A stretch of DNA of 64,000 nt from Platycnemis pennipes (Eukaryota; Arthropoda; Insecta; Odonata; Platycnemididae). The notes below the pieces were generated by a model. It saw nothing but the letters and a program-made list of their open reading frames with translations, was not told where the DNA came from and ran no database searches. Numbering within the stretch: the first letter of the stretch is position 1; the number at the start of each line of letters is the position of its first letter. The DNA is taken from assembly GCA_933228895.1 (NCBI GenBank), contig OW121851.1, positions 114,535,271 through 114,599,270 of the forward strand, read 5' to 3'. The translations under genes and the position numbers were made by a program. This document shows, piece after piece, positions 23,801 through 34,146 of this stretch.

Positions 23801-25375
23801 GGAAAAATATTGGGGTTGATTTGGCATACTATATCGGATGACTTCTCGTTTAACATTCAATATTTTCCGGGACCTATTACAAAAAGATCCATTTTATCGG
23901 AGATAGCACGATTATATGACCCGCTGGGCTTTATCACGCCTGTTTCGTTCGTGGGAAAATGTATCCTTCAGGAACTGTGGCAATTAGGGATAGGATGGGA
24001 TGACATTCTTCCGGCTGACGTGATAAAAACATGGGAAATATTTCGTCGAGAATTGCCAACGATAAGTAAGTTTTCCCTCCCCAGAGAATTAAGGTTTGAT
24101 TTTGCATTGAATATTCAAATTCATGGCTTTGCAGATAGCTCCGAGAAAGGGTATGCCGGAGTTGTGTACTCAAGAGTGATGTTAAATAATGGGGAAGTTG
24201 TAGTTAACTTACTTATGGCGAAGTCAAGGGTGGCACCACTGAAAAGAGTGACGCTACCACGTCTTGAACTGTGCGGTGCTTTATTGACCGCGAGATTATT
24301 GGATCACGTCACCAAAGTTTTTGCCTTGCCAGGTTTGAAAGATTCTGTCACTTTATGGAGTGATTCCACTGTCGCTATTAGTTGGATTCGATCGTCACCA
24401 CACAAATGGAAAACCTTTGTCGCCAACAGAGTTAGTGAAATTCAGGGTTTGATTTCGCCGGCAAATGTTAGGCATGTGCCGTCCGAATTTAACCCAGCTG
24501 ACTGCGCCTCGAGGGGTCTGTTGCCGTTCGAATTTTTGAACCACAGTCTGTGGCTGAAAGGCCCCCCATGGTTGTCAAGCTTAGAATCGAGTTGGCCGTC
24601 AAAGGGTGGAATTTGTGACCAGGAATGTCACTATTTGGGATTAGATGAGGTAGTAGTATGTAATGCGCAGGTCGTCAGACCTGAAAATGAGGACGAGATA
24701 TTAAGTAAATACTCGTCATTTTCTAAGCTTAAGAGGATAACAGCCTTATGTTTAAGGTTTGCCTTTAATTGTCGTAATCCTCAAAATCGGGTCAGTGGTG
24801 CCATTTCCTCCCAAGAATTGCAAAATGCAATGGTGACATGGATTAAAAGGATCCAGAATCAGGAATTCTCGTCGGAGCTGAAGGCACTTCGACTGGGAAG
24901 TGTCTCTTCCGCCCGCTTAAGAAAATTAAGCCCATTTATAGACTCGAACGGGATTTTGAGGGTGGGCGGAAGGCTAACACATTCCTCTTTGCCATATGAG
25001 CAAAGGCATCCGATATTGTTGCCTGGCCGTCACCAGTTTTCAAAATTACTCATAGATTATTTGCATGAAGTTTATCTTCACCCAGGGCCGTTGAACCTGC
25101 ACGCTATTATTCAGCGTCAGTTTTGGCTTTTATCCGCGAGGAATGTGATCCGTCAAAGGGTGAGAAAGTGCGTGAAGTGTTTTCGCGCACATCCCACAAC
25201 AGTGCAGCCTAAAATGGGAAATTTGCCATCTGTAAGATTTAAACAGATTAAACCATTTAATGCTTGCGGAGTGGATTACGCCAGGCCTTATAATATAACT
25301 CTAGGAAGACTGCGTAACGCTCGCAAGTACAAGGCGTACATTTGCTTATTTGTTTGCCTGTTACCGATAGATTAA
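20900..25375 (+). CDS. BEL/Pao Gag-Pol polyprotein, integrase truncated
   Basis: A 1491-residue single frame; the ATG at 20900 follows the leader and primer site. Order of domains: Gag with DUF1759-type KLNLVEFNGD and SWPSF (about 127-145); cysteine/histidine zinc knuckles (about 344-410, CVLCESNH, CLQCGHTIKFC, CRHCSFKHH); aspartic protease with D495 in LIDSASQGS; reverse transcriptase with VVFDAS (about 778), first catalytic aspartate D823 in ITDIRQMYRNI, and YMDD at 899-902; RNase H with D1079 (GFADSS), E1123 (LPRLELCGAL), D1155 (LWSDS) and D1201 (PADCASRG); integrase HHCC finger with H1389, H1394, C1424 and C1427. The integrase core begins with D1459 in GVDYARP, but the frame ends 32 residues later in LLPID, so the second aspartate, the glutamate and the C-terminal domain are missing. 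RT and RNase H look intact; integration by this protein alone would not be expected. Confidence 0.93.
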   Translation: MAPIDELLVKEELTSQKIIRIEEVSRAVESDPSDVKQVALFQAMTEGLDELCERYYEIVSKILLQLKKQNVDQAEEFKAKIAQFEARYYYIKTIMAMVFHSDGLGSNKAGVTASTHAAPASMSRIALPKLNLVEFNGDLKSWPSFYDVFEAVIHNSLELSDVEKFMYLRSCLKGEALSLVSSLPLAGANYSVAWDSLKSRYNEPSLLTNAYLEALLSLKNVDRVSEQLRTFSTLLIEYTGALTALGHHVEDWAVLLLFLLRKKLSLDLREKWEKEGSVTVKCFISFLEREARVLEAAKCGPAKGGFPGQKISGMQSEKKSKSFLVGTSSLVTSTDVARGPALLKCVLCESNHPLYSCEKFNGLSANERFRVAKENRLCLGCLQCGHTIKFCRRRNPCRHCSFKHHSLLHFTPREKDSTGKTGAVHDEGGAIVESDRGEKGNNMGASITLTTPVDSVTNSSKAVVGSTKCIVLLSTAVGRVRDQHGIYQRVKILIDSASQGSFITKACAQRLGLPIESAVTSIFGLAQTAVGVAHGKLTVAFEPTPKGELLEVEALVIENIARCPKMEVKMTQWPHIRNLPLADPQYFRPEAIDILLGAEWLGTVMIGNTVTGPKGTPSAIETLWGYCLVGKVQQPVDGIDSFCLHMEPQLDYIIKKFWEMEEPPAVHYLSEDDKKCEAHFQSTVSRLESGRYVVELPFRSDAPILGNSRNSALRRFLQLERRLDKRPKLRQCYNAFMADYELQGHMIRASEPPKIPIPFYIPHHCIYRGEDNLEKFRVVFDASMTTENGPSLNQILHTGPKLQLNIVDILLLFRMYNIVVITDIRQMYRNISISERNYEFQRIFWRSSSDTPLGEYNLTTVTYGVASAPYLAIRTLGKLVEDEGEVYPMASHALTRSTYMDDIVLSMKSTEEAVKLRDELIKLLSLGGFSLRKWVSNCSAVLNGIPLEHQAKNSDSYSFEENSDGYVGKILGLIWHTISDDFSFNIQYFPGPITKRSILSEIARLYDPLGFITPVSFVGKCILQELWQLGIGWDDILPADVIKTWEIFRRELPTISKFSLPRELRFDFALNIQIHGFADSSEKGYAGVVYSRVMLNNGEVVVNLLMAKSRVAPLKRVTLPRLELCGALLTARLLDHVTKVFALPGLKDSVTLWSDSTVAISWIRSSPHKWKTFVANRVSEIQGLISPANVRHVPSEFNPADCASRGLLPFEFLNHSLWLKGPPWLSSLESSWPSKGGICDQECHYLGLDEVVVCNAQVVRPENEDEILSKYSSFSKLKRITALCLRFAFNCRNPQNRVSGAISSQELQNAMVTWIKRIQNQEFSSELKALRLGSVSSARLRKLSPFIDSNGILRVGGRLTHSSLPYEQRHPILLPGRHQFSKLLIDYLHEVYLHPGPLNLHAIIQRQFWLLSARNVIRQRVRKCVKCFRAHPTTVQPKMGNLPSVRFKQIKPFNACGVDYARPYNITLGRLRNARKYKAYICLFVCLLPID

Positions 25376-25639
25376 TTTAATGTTTGTGTGCACCAGGCAG
25401 GTTAGATTGTTATTCCTTTTCCGAGGGCTTCCTTTCCCTCTGTTTAAGTCTTCCCAATAGCCCCTGGGGAGTGAAGATTTAATATTTTTCCCTTTATGTT
25501 GATCACCTTTCCTGATCCTTGGTAGGTAAATATATTTTCGTTGTTATTAACGTAAGGTGCACACAAGGTATGTTAATTTAATTAGGACTATAGTTTAGGC
25601 GCACATTTCAAATTAGGTAGTTTGTTGGACTAGCGTGCC
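25376..25639 (+). other. BEL 3' non-coding region
   Basis: A 264-bp stretch between the Gag-Pol stop and the polypurine tract. Neither integrase core residues nor a C-terminal domain could be read in any plus-strand frame, so the missing part has been deleted and not merely frameshifted. Confidence 0.7.
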
Positions 25640-25652
25640 AAGGTGGGCGGGT
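25640..25652 (+). other. Polypurine tract
   Basis: AAGGTGGGCGGGT immediately precedes the 3' LTR, the expected place for the plus-strand primer. It is mostly purine with a T, a C and a terminal T. Confidence 0.65.
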
Positions 25653-26016
25653 TGTTTGCGCCAGTAATTTTGATTGGCCGGGAGCCTCACAGGGAGCGAG
25701 GGTGTCGCTCGCCTTTTGTTTGTGTTTTGTTTTTTTTTGTTGCTCACGCGGCCGAGTGGTGCGCTGGTGTTGTGTACATGTGTGTGTCGTTTGAATGGTT
25801 GTGTATTGTAGCAGTCCTAAGGTGTGTGTCGAGGCGTCAAGTACGCCGGACGGAGAGTTTTGTTCGAGCCACCGTGGTCTGGTGGCGGGGCCAACACTAC
25901 ACGAGGTGAGTGATAACTTTCGCTCGTGAGGCTCCCATAATAGGTAAACGGATTAAAATTGGCATAATACAGTCCACTAAAAAATTGGTTAATCACCATC
26001 GATTCGGACTCGTACA
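25653..26016 (+). repeat. BEL 3' LTR (364 bp)
   Basis: Starts TGTTTGCGCC and ends CTCGTACA; offset from the 5' LTR is 5176 bases throughout, with no indel and no substitution noticed. Confidence 0.95.
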
Positions 26017-26021
26017 CAGGG
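26017..26021 (+). repeat. 5-bp target-site duplication, right
   Basis: CAGGG, matching 20472-20476. Confidence 0.9.
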
Positions 26022-27099
26022 TATTTATAATTGCCTCAAATGATAGCTTTTAGTAATTCCTATCGTAAATTTTTTCTGACATGCGTACATAATTTAATTT
26101 GTTACTGTGATATAGAAAAATAGGCCTAAATTCAAAATTCTAACTGCTAACTTTAAGGGCACATAAATATGAATCCGCTCACTACATTTACAAAATTAAG
26201 GCAGTTTTGTAAAAAAGGCATATGGAACATCTTTCTAACTTTTACTTTCAGATTTAATACTCGAAAGGAAGAATGAAGATAACTTAATTATAGACAAATT
26301 CAAGAAAATTTCGTTATTGTTATGAAAAGATCTTGGAGTAAAAAAATGTTTCAGGGAGAAATGATGCGGTTAAATTTGATAACATTAATTTTTTCAAAGC
26401 TCTTTGACTGAAGTAAATTTGCAGACATAAGATTTAGAATGGACCTACTCCACTTTGGGGAAGCCAGGAAGATGTTTGCTCTTCCTCTAATAAGATTTGG
26501 TCTGGAAGGTTATGCTCATGGAGATGTAATCCTGGTGATTCAATTTCCATTTTTTTGGGGTCTTCAGATTAAGGTCGATTATAACTTTAATAAAGTGTGA
26601 TTGTAGGGTAGGAGAACATGAGGGCAAGAGAAAGTAGTGAGAGGAGAAATAGCTTGCTTCCAAGCTTTAGAAGATATTAATAAAGTGCTTTAAGGGAAGA
26701 CAACGTGAGGTTGAAAGCTTTACATATGCATGTACACAGATTCCCTTCCTTATATACAACGTAGTTTTTCGTTTACTTCCATGCACCAACAATATTTGTA
26801 TCAATTTTTATCATGGCAGATGTTTACAAAGAATAATCTAATTGATGTTCAAACTGCTTTTAAAGATATTTAGAAAATAGATCAATAAACTGCTAAAATA
26901 CGGCAATCATCAATCTTATTTGACAAAATGCAAATCTAAATTTAGAATGTGAAAGGAAATGACACTGCCCTTTAATCAGTTTTTTATTTTGTTGATAGTA
27001 TGTAAGACAGGTCATTAAAAATGGGCATCTGTTTGAAACTTAAAAGGTGAGTCATCGTAGATGGCGAGTAGTACTCCTGGACTACTCCCGTTTTATATA
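26022..27099. other. Unassigned AT-rich DNA
   Basis: Nothing recognised on either strand. Confidence 0.45.
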
Positions 27100-27750
27100 C
27101 TAGGGTCCCTTTAGTCCCCACGGTTTTTTTTTTGGATAAATTCTGCCAATTTCACACAGAGCCGGGTGACTCGGTTTAGATAGGATACCTCGGCTCCGTA
27201 TCTAGTAGGGCTCGCAGGCAGGACGACGTTAGTGGAAGAGAAAATTGATACCATTCTCCCGGATCCAATTTCCTTCGGTTTTGGTAGGGGATGTTGAGAG
27301 GCAGAAGCAAACGGCACCAACCCTCTCACCTTGCCTTCCTCCCCCCCTCCACGAAGGGGAAAATACGAGACCAAAACACGAAGAAAGGAGATAAAACTGG
27401 ACGACGTCCTCCGATCCCGAGATAGAAAATCCGCAAATGACCGACGGTCTGGATGGTGATTTTGACGGCGAGCACGATTCTGCCAATTTCCGGATGAGGA
27501 GCGATCGCTGATGTCCTTCGGTGCACTTTGTTGAAGCGAGGGAGGGGGAGAGGATTAAACTAGAGCTGTTCATGCTTCTAAGCTGACCTATTCTAGCTCG
27601 AAAGTCCTTTGCGATCAGAGGTTCTCGTTATTTTTTTTTCCAATGGGTACCACGACATTCGAATAGGTACATTTCTCTTCTCCAGTCGAGCGCACTCAAT
27701 CGAGTGATCCTCGAGGTTTTTCCTCTCAGAATGTCGCCCAATTTTTTTTT
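27100..27750. other. GC-richer island, unassigned
   Basis: Open frames run in two minus-strand registers (27111-27374 and 27229-27573) and contain serine-, arginine- and proline-rich peptides without a domain. Could be a host exon or old repeat; no splice or homology evidence decides. Confidence 0.25.
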
Positions 27751-28305
27751 AGCTTTTCAGGACATGATAGTGGAAGCATTGTGGAGATAAAAACTGGAAT
27801 AGAATGAGAAAATCGAAGCCGTTGAAATTACAAGATAGGCAGCGTTGATGCTCGTAAGGAATGGTAAAGTATTGAGACTTTCCAATGCCTTTCTCAGAAC
27901 AGAGTACGCAGAAAAAGTGAGAATGCATGTGAAAAAGTTGAAGAGGACGTTAGAGGCTTTCTCTCCTTAGAGTATGAAGTTTTTCTCACTAATATACGTA
28001 TTTCACATAGGAAATGACTATGATTTATATAGTTTGGTATTGCGGAGGGAATATGGTGATTATATAAAGCGAAATCGATTGGTTGAATTTTTATAAGGTG
28101 GCGTAAGTTCAAGGTATATTTGTTAATCAGCAATAATAAATGGAACTGATTAAATGCTTATTTAATGTTCTTTTCAATCAAATAAAAGAGTTTATGCTTT
28201 TGATTTTCACTGTAAAATGTATTGCAATGTATTACTAATTCCATTTGCCATATTTATTTAAGGTGAGATTGAGCTCAGGTTAGGTTGCGGTATATTTTTC
28301 GTTGA
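27751..28305. other. Unassigned AT-rich DNA
   Basis: Nothing recognised. Confidence 0.4.
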
Positions 28306-28412
28306 TATGCCGGTTTAAACGAAGTGCTCTATGGTTCAATACTCGGTCCATCGAAAGGAGCATTAAACAGCAAAATACTTGGCGCCTTTCGTTGGGCGTA
28401 AGTGAATTGATT
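28306..28412 (+). mobile_element. SINE 3' half, copy 4
   Basis: Contains TGGTTCAATACTCGGTCCAT, GGAGCATTAAACAG and TTGGCGCCTTTCGTT, in the same order as the 3' half of the family members at 51.7-51.9 and 58.3-58.4 kb. The tRNA head is missing. Confidence 0.5.
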
Positions 28413-28929
28413 TATAAGTTATCCAGCTGCATTGGTTATATCATATCGTGTAACTTAATCTTAAGCTTAAGACGAGGACAACTTATGAGTTCACATCGTG
28501 AACTGAACGCGCGAACTTTTGGCTGCCAGGCGGGCGTATTTCCTACCTAGAAACTGGTCGGGTTGGAAATAGTCTTTGTTAATGTTGTGTAAAGTGAGCT
28601 AACCCATAAATGAAGATGAAAACTGAAAGAAATAAGAGTAATGAGCTCCTGTGGGTAAAGAAGGCCTCAGTTTGTTTCAATGTCTACATAGAACAACCTG
28701 AAACATATGAAAAAGTTATGTTCTAAATTATTTTCACGGGGAACAAAGAGTGCATCCCCTGCAATGCTCGATGAAGTATCATCTTCATGAAAGAGACTAT
28801 TGCTCGTAGCAAGTGAATTAATGGCATTAACGTCGATTAAATTTTTTAAGAGATGATTGTTACAGAGATTTATATGGAGCGTGGTAGGTATTTTATAGCA
28901 CCATAAGTAGGAAATTAAGGATCGGGGAT
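28413..28929. other. Unassigned DNA
   Basis: No gene recognised. The minus-strand frame 28667-28945 has no motif. Confidence 0.4.
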
Positions 28930-29290
28930 GAAAATAGAATGGCATCAGAATACTTGACCGTGGTACAAAGAAGGATGAAAGAGATAAAATGGGTGGACGT
29001 GGAGGAAAACCGGGCGAGGTGATAGGGAGAGGAAGTTGATTGAGGAAGTAGGACGCAGAACAAAGTGATTGGCTGGATCAGATAATTAATTGGCGTATTG
29101 TTTTGACGTTCATGCTACGGAGGAGGATAGTGAATGAGATTGGAAGAGAGAGTAGAAGAATGGATGGTTTAAATGAGCTGATGTGATCCACTGAGGCCAG
29201 ATTCGGAGCTGGAGAGGAATATCACTCGTAATACTCTGTGCCCTGAAATTCTAAGCCAACCAGTGCAAACTAATAATAATGAAAACACTT
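28930..29290 (+). pseudogene. LINE tail relic (family 2)
   Basis: Plus-strand fragments read QRRMKEIKWVD (about 28968-29000) and, after frame changes, GRESRRMDGLNELM (about 29143-29184). These correspond to RRMEKVKWVERKTNN and the later part of the better preserved copy at 59.0-59.3 kb. It closes with an AATAATAATG run at 29271-29281, typical of these LINE ends. Too broken to code for protein. Confidence 0.5.
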
Positions 29291-29764
29291 AAATATAAAT
29301 AATGCAGTATTAACACACTTTAGTAGATGAGGAAATAGGAAAAATAGGGGCATTGTTATTCGCAAGCATAATGCGCAGTTCTTAAATAAAACTAAATAAA
29401 GAAGTTAGGAGAGAAAATTACAGAAAATTTTGAAGCACTATTTGAAACGTTATGATTATAATTGATTTAGGTGAGAAGGAAAATGAAACGGGAGTAATTA
29501 AATATTTTCGAAATGAACTTCGCAATTTCAATCCTGCATTACAATATTGTCCGGCATTTTTCACTGCCTCACATTCCAATTAGGATTTCACCTTACATTT
29601 GCCTGTTATCTCATCTACCACGAACTGGGAAAGATTAAACATTATATCACTTCCACGTTTCACAGAGGATTAAAAAAATGAATAGAGGGACTTCACTTTT
29701 AGGATTCCTTTACAGTTACTTTGGCCGATCCTGAAAATAATAGCAACATATCGTACCATACATT
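29291..29764. other. Unassigned AT-rich DNA
   Basis: Nothing recognised. Confidence 0.4.
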
Positions 29765-30030
29765 GACGTCATCATCAAGGGTCAACAATCCTAGGATTGG
29801 TTTGACGCAGCCCTCCACTCCATTCTTCTATCGGCCAACCTCTTCATACCAACGTAGTTCCTCTCTTTCACGTCCTTTACGACCTGCTCCATGTAACTCA
29901 TACGAGGCCTGCCTCTTCCATTTTTCCCGTTCACTTTTCCCTCGACGATTGTCTTCATCAGGCCATCGTGTCTTAAGATATGGCCGATTAGGTTCTCCCG
30001 TCTTCTTTTTATTGACATTGACGTAGGGAA
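29765..30030 (-). pseudogene. LINE 3' tail (family 1, copy B)
   Basis: The minus-strand frame from about 30026 to 29791 reads RRRENLIGHILRHDGLMKTI, then GKNGRGRPRMSYMEQVVKDV and NYVGMKRLADRRMEWRAASN, ending in a stop. This is the C-terminal tail found after the RT in RTE/CR1-like LINE proteins. The 3' end continues to a TTGATGATGACG stretch at about 29766-29778. Only the tail is present, so the copy is 5'-truncated, the normal result of incomplete reverse transcription. Best preserved of the three family-1 tails. Confidence 0.8.
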
Positions 30031-30419
30031 CAATAAAAATCCCTTGGATGTTACTGGCTGCGCTTGCTGCAAAATGTCTAAGCTTCTTCTCTCATTCAAA
30101 GTTTACTGGTTCAGTAATCTTACATCCACGAGATTCTGGTATTTTTTGACTTTAGATAGTATTCTTTTATTTTACCATATGTTAGAAATCTCAGAAGTGA
30201 AGAGTTCAGCGTGCTAGTGTGTTTTATCTTTCGCTGGTGGGAACGTTTGGACTTAAGGTTCAACAGCGTTCCTCCTAATCCTGTGATAACAACACCGTCC
30301 CAGAGGCGAAGCCAGGGCAAAATTTTGCATTCAAAGCCGAGCGCACAGAATACCGAAATGCTGCACCGTAAGGGATTCTCGTACATTCTCGCGGTATGGG
30401 ATTAACGATGCACAGTAGT
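30031..30419. other. Unassigned DNA
   Basis: Nothing recognised apart from short frames without motifs. Confidence 0.4.
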
Positions 30420-30741
30420 AATATACTGATATTGAATTATTGGCCATCATGTTGTGCATATTGTGGAGGATTTCAGAGTATTTTGTCGTTTCCATCACTT
30501 GAAAATCCTCAGTATTACTAACAGGAAAATTGGAAATCCTGGAAGTGGAAATCCTAGGACTCGATTTTGAGTTGCGATTCATTTTCACGCTTGACGGCCT
30601 TTTGGCCCGAGGGCGAAGGGTTTTAAGTGGATAGGATAAAAATGATGCACTTTCAGTCAATTTCGGTGCTGCTATCACAATCCGTTTGGACTGTTTCCTT
30701 CCCTCCATTAAATTGGGAGGCTCTAATTGGTCACTCGTTTC
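30420..30741 (-). CDS. Unassigned ORF, possible exon
   Basis: A minus-strand frame beginning with an ATG at 30706-30708 (and open back to a TAG at about 30739-30741, where the AG could be a splice acceptor). The product is basic and serine-rich: MEGRKQSKRIVIAAPKLTES, a RPRAKRPSSVKMNRNSKSSP stretch, then SNFPVSNTEDFQVMETTKYS and ILHNMHNMMANNSIS. A GTATAT that could act as a donor follows at about 30427. The frame itself runs on to 30331. No membrane segment or known domain is visible; the composition would suit a disordered nuclear-protein segment, but that is speculation. The case for coding rests only on length and non-random composition. Confidence 0.28.
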
Positions 30742-31658
30742 CTACCACTGAAATCCATCGAATGAGTATTTCTCAGAATTGAAATACATGCTCACACACG
30801 TCGAGAGAAGCGATGAAGGCATGAACTTCGCAACATGCTCTTAGTTACCCTTAAAAATAGGTACACCATATTGAAACGAATGAATTTTTCTGAGACTTAA
30901 TTTTGGGTCTCCGTACTTTCTGGATAAGTTTAGGATTACATTCACCAGAGGTAGCTTATTATTACAGATAAAAGCCGCCTTGTTGAGTACAAATGTTACT
31001 TGTGCTGTCTGATGATATGCTAAACATCCTGTTTGTTCGAAAAGCTCGTCTATATTGGGTTTTCCTAAATACTTTCCAAACTTACTCCCCTAAATTCGGC
31101 GCTAAAATGTATTTGCATGATTGCAGTAAAAGGAAATTTGATGCAATGGAGTATCAGTAACTTACATTATTTGAGGCAGATTTTGAAATTATTAATATAT
31201 AACCATTTGGGTGCTAAGGATACATATTTCTTGACTTTTCCTAATTTATATTAGAATTATCTCAAGGAATATTACACGCTAAATGTGCGTTCACCAAGAA
31301 ATATTCCTTCACATTCAAAACATGTTTTTACGAACTTAATAGTGTGAAAAAAGGAGCAGATGATTCCATAGAACGCTGCGATTATAATTAGTATGTATAA
31401 ATGGTTTTAAGAATTATCTTGCTAGCTCGCACTGAAGTTGGCCGGTATTCATCTTAGAATGGATCCTTATAAATTTTACGTTCTATGCAAACCTGGTATT
31501 TCATCGCTTCTTATGAATTCACTCCATGCATTTTTTCATTATAAATAAATACAAATAATCTCCTTATAAGCCCGTTTTTTACTTTTCCTGGATGTTTGGC
31601 AAGTGACCACAATCCATTGAATTAGATTAGAGCGGAAATTCTCACATGTGAAGATATA
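30742..31658. other. Unassigned AT-rich DNA
   Basis: Nothing recognised. Confidence 0.4.
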
Positions 31659-32977
31659 AAGGCCGTTTTACACGGGGATTGAAAAATCGAATGATCATGC
31701 GAATGTCGTTCATGCATCGCATAAAATGGAAAATTCCTCGCATTAATATCATACGGATGACCAGGCTTTCAAAATTAGACATGTTATAATTCCGATTGCA
31801 TGATTACGGGAATGATCGCATGGTAGGAGCGCACGACGTCCGTGTTCGTTTTTAGAGCTGGTACTAGAGGATTCAAATGAAACAAGTGTAGGACGGTATC
31901 CAATTAGATGTATTTATCCTATTTATGTAATTTATTGGCGTGCCGTTGGATTATTCCATATTATATAACTCTAATAACAACCACGGTCGTTTTCCTGGTG
32001 AAATTCTTCGTTTAATCACGTGTTTGGTAAAGCCGGGGTTTATTATTATGTAGGTGTTCTTTTTTTAATATTCTTGTGACAAGTATGAATAAATGAAATA
32101 CCGAAACATAACATGAAGACTAGAACTGAAAACATGCATTAAAATATTTCCTACGGCCTTTTTCCATGGATACTCTTTCGCATTTCGGGTGTAAGTAAAG
32201 TTTTTTGTTCTCTCATGAATTTGTTCATTAATCAGAGAGAATCCATTATGGAAATGGACACAATTCAAGAGTCACTCAAAAACTTGAAAGCGTGAAAGTA
32301 AGCCGAAAACAAATGAAAAATATCAATATTATGATCAACATAAACATCAATGGGTTTACAAGGTATGTACCTATTTTTATTAGAAATTGCTCCTCTCGTC
32401 GTCGTGTCCGACCTTTCATAATCATGCCTGGGGATATAAAGCATCAAATTGGTCCTTCGTTTTACTTAAAAAAAAATACAAAATGCCTCACAGTAACAGT
32501 AATCTGGAATAAGGCTTTCTCTACCTCGTTCTCTATTTGTCCTTTCAGGCTCTTAACTGTGTGTGGCAAAATTGTGCCTGCCATCTTTTCATTGGAATCC
32601 AGCAGCGGGCATAAGCAATAAGCATTGCCGGTCTATCATCAATGCTTATATTTCACTTCAGATTAACCTAAATCTCAGTCTCTACAATGTGCTACCAATG
32701 GTTACTATAATAACTGTACATACAGCAGGCTTTATACCATCAATCATGCATATCAGTCGATGTAAATACATCATTCTGACCATCAAAACAGCCTCTTTGG
32801 TCGGAAATATCTAGTGAAAAAAAAATTCATGGAATTAATTTGTATGACCATTCGCCATGCATAACGCCCTTATGTGGAATCTATTTTTGGGAATTACTAA
32901 ATTTCATTTGCGAATTAGTGCTTAAATGATCATGCCCATGGTCATCCGCTGTGTAAAACGCCCTTAGTTAGAAATAA
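31659..32977. mobile_element. Possible TIR DNA transposon remnant
   Basis: The left edge AAAGGCCGTTTTACACGGGG (31658-31677) and, on the minus strand, the right edge TAAGGGCGTTTTACACAGCG (about 32948-32967) are imperfect inverted repeats. Both are followed within 40 bases by a GATCATGC/GCATGATC motif. A third, variant end (minus-strand TAAGGGCGTTATGCATGGCG) lies at about 32852-32871, suggesting nested or rearranged copies. No transposase frame is visible and no target duplication is clear, so boundaries and unity of the element are uncertain. Confidence 0.35.
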
Positions 32978-34146
32978 ATAACTTCATTGAATGAGAACAC
33001 TATTTATTTTTCTACCAAAGATATTACTAGTAAAACTAAAGTGGTTACTAACAGTAGGAATGTGTACCTATGCTACGGAGGTGCGTTGCATATGGAGCAA
33101 CTTCTTATTACATAATGTTGAGGCGGCTTGCTGGGTACTATGCTGGTGTGAATGTAGATGAAATATTGGATCAACGTGCAGTTCCGCAAGCCGTCACTAG
33201 AGGGCGTATTGTGTGAATGAATAGGGGGCGGGCTGAAAAAAAAGAAAGAAAAAAAGATGAACGGGGGGAACGCGCAAGCGCATTTCGTGTATCTACTGTT
33301 CCACTATGCTTGTGCTGTGGCCGTTCGTGGTAAAAATGAATTTGGCAGTTCAGCATTTTCTGCGTCCCTTGTGGGAATGGATTTTCCACTCCCGCTTCAG
33401 TCTCGAAATCTTACAGCCTATTTGAATTTATCTCTTAGATTTATTCTGGAGCGCACCTTTTTAGTCTCTGGAGGATTTCATCCCGGCCCTTTCGATATCT
33501 TTGTTACATTATTTGTACACTCTAAGTATTTCATGTACGGGATACGTTGCTTTCTCTAGTATTTTATCCACTTTATGAATCAAATGTTTGTTTTGGTAAT
33601 GCACGCTGCATACATGAGATGACGTATCACCGAAGCAAAATAATATCTTTTCCCATTTTGTCAGAACATGTTCCCAGGGGTTGGTACGTGGATCCATATA
33701 GCTTCAATGCTGTGCTGAAAAGAAGTAGTTTCTACTCTGCGATGTATCCAAAGTTCGTTTGACATCTAGGCATGCAAATTCACCTTCTGTGGTAATTCCA
33801 GATAACATTCAGATGGCATTTCCATTTTTTTTTAATACTTCTGATTATTTAGTTAGTTTAGAGGTTTGACCCATAGTATAGATAGAAATTGAGACATATA
33901 TTGCTTTGGTAGACATGTGTTATTTGCTATGCATATAGCACTTTTCATTTAGTTTTCACCGAATTTTACTGACGAAAACTTAGTGATTGGAATTTTAGCT
34001 ACCGATTCTACCAATTATTCAACAAGTGAAATATTATCGCTGCGAACTGTAGAAATTGAGCATTGACTAGGGTTTTTCCTCCATCGATTGCTTGGATTGG
34101 GCAGTTCAATCGTTTTACGGTTTCATTTTAACAAATTAAAAGCTCA
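32978..34146. other. Unassigned DNA
   Basis: No gene recognised. An A/G-rich tract at about 33236-33258 and small frames (33257-33559, 33547-33762) without motifs. Confidence 0.4.

Larger units (their letters stand above)
20477..26016 (+). mobile_element. BEL/Pao LTR retrotransposon, internally deleted
   Basis: A 5540-bp element with 364-bp LTRs, a 5-bp CAGGG target duplication, a primer-binding site matching tRNA-Tyr, one Gag-Pol frame and a purine-rich tract before the 3' LTR. BEL/Pao is identified from the DUF1759-type Gag, the single-frame Gag-Pol layout, the DSAS aspartic protease motif, YMDD RT box and the RNase H and HHCC motifs in their usual order. Complete relatives are usually longer; this copy lacks most of the integrase core and what should follow. 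I saw no difference between the two LTRs, so insertion was recent in evolutionary terms. Confidence 0.95.

Noticed and set aside
21393..24173. Several antisense frames inside the BEL element
   Set aside because: Shadows of the long Gag-Pol frame; no motifs.
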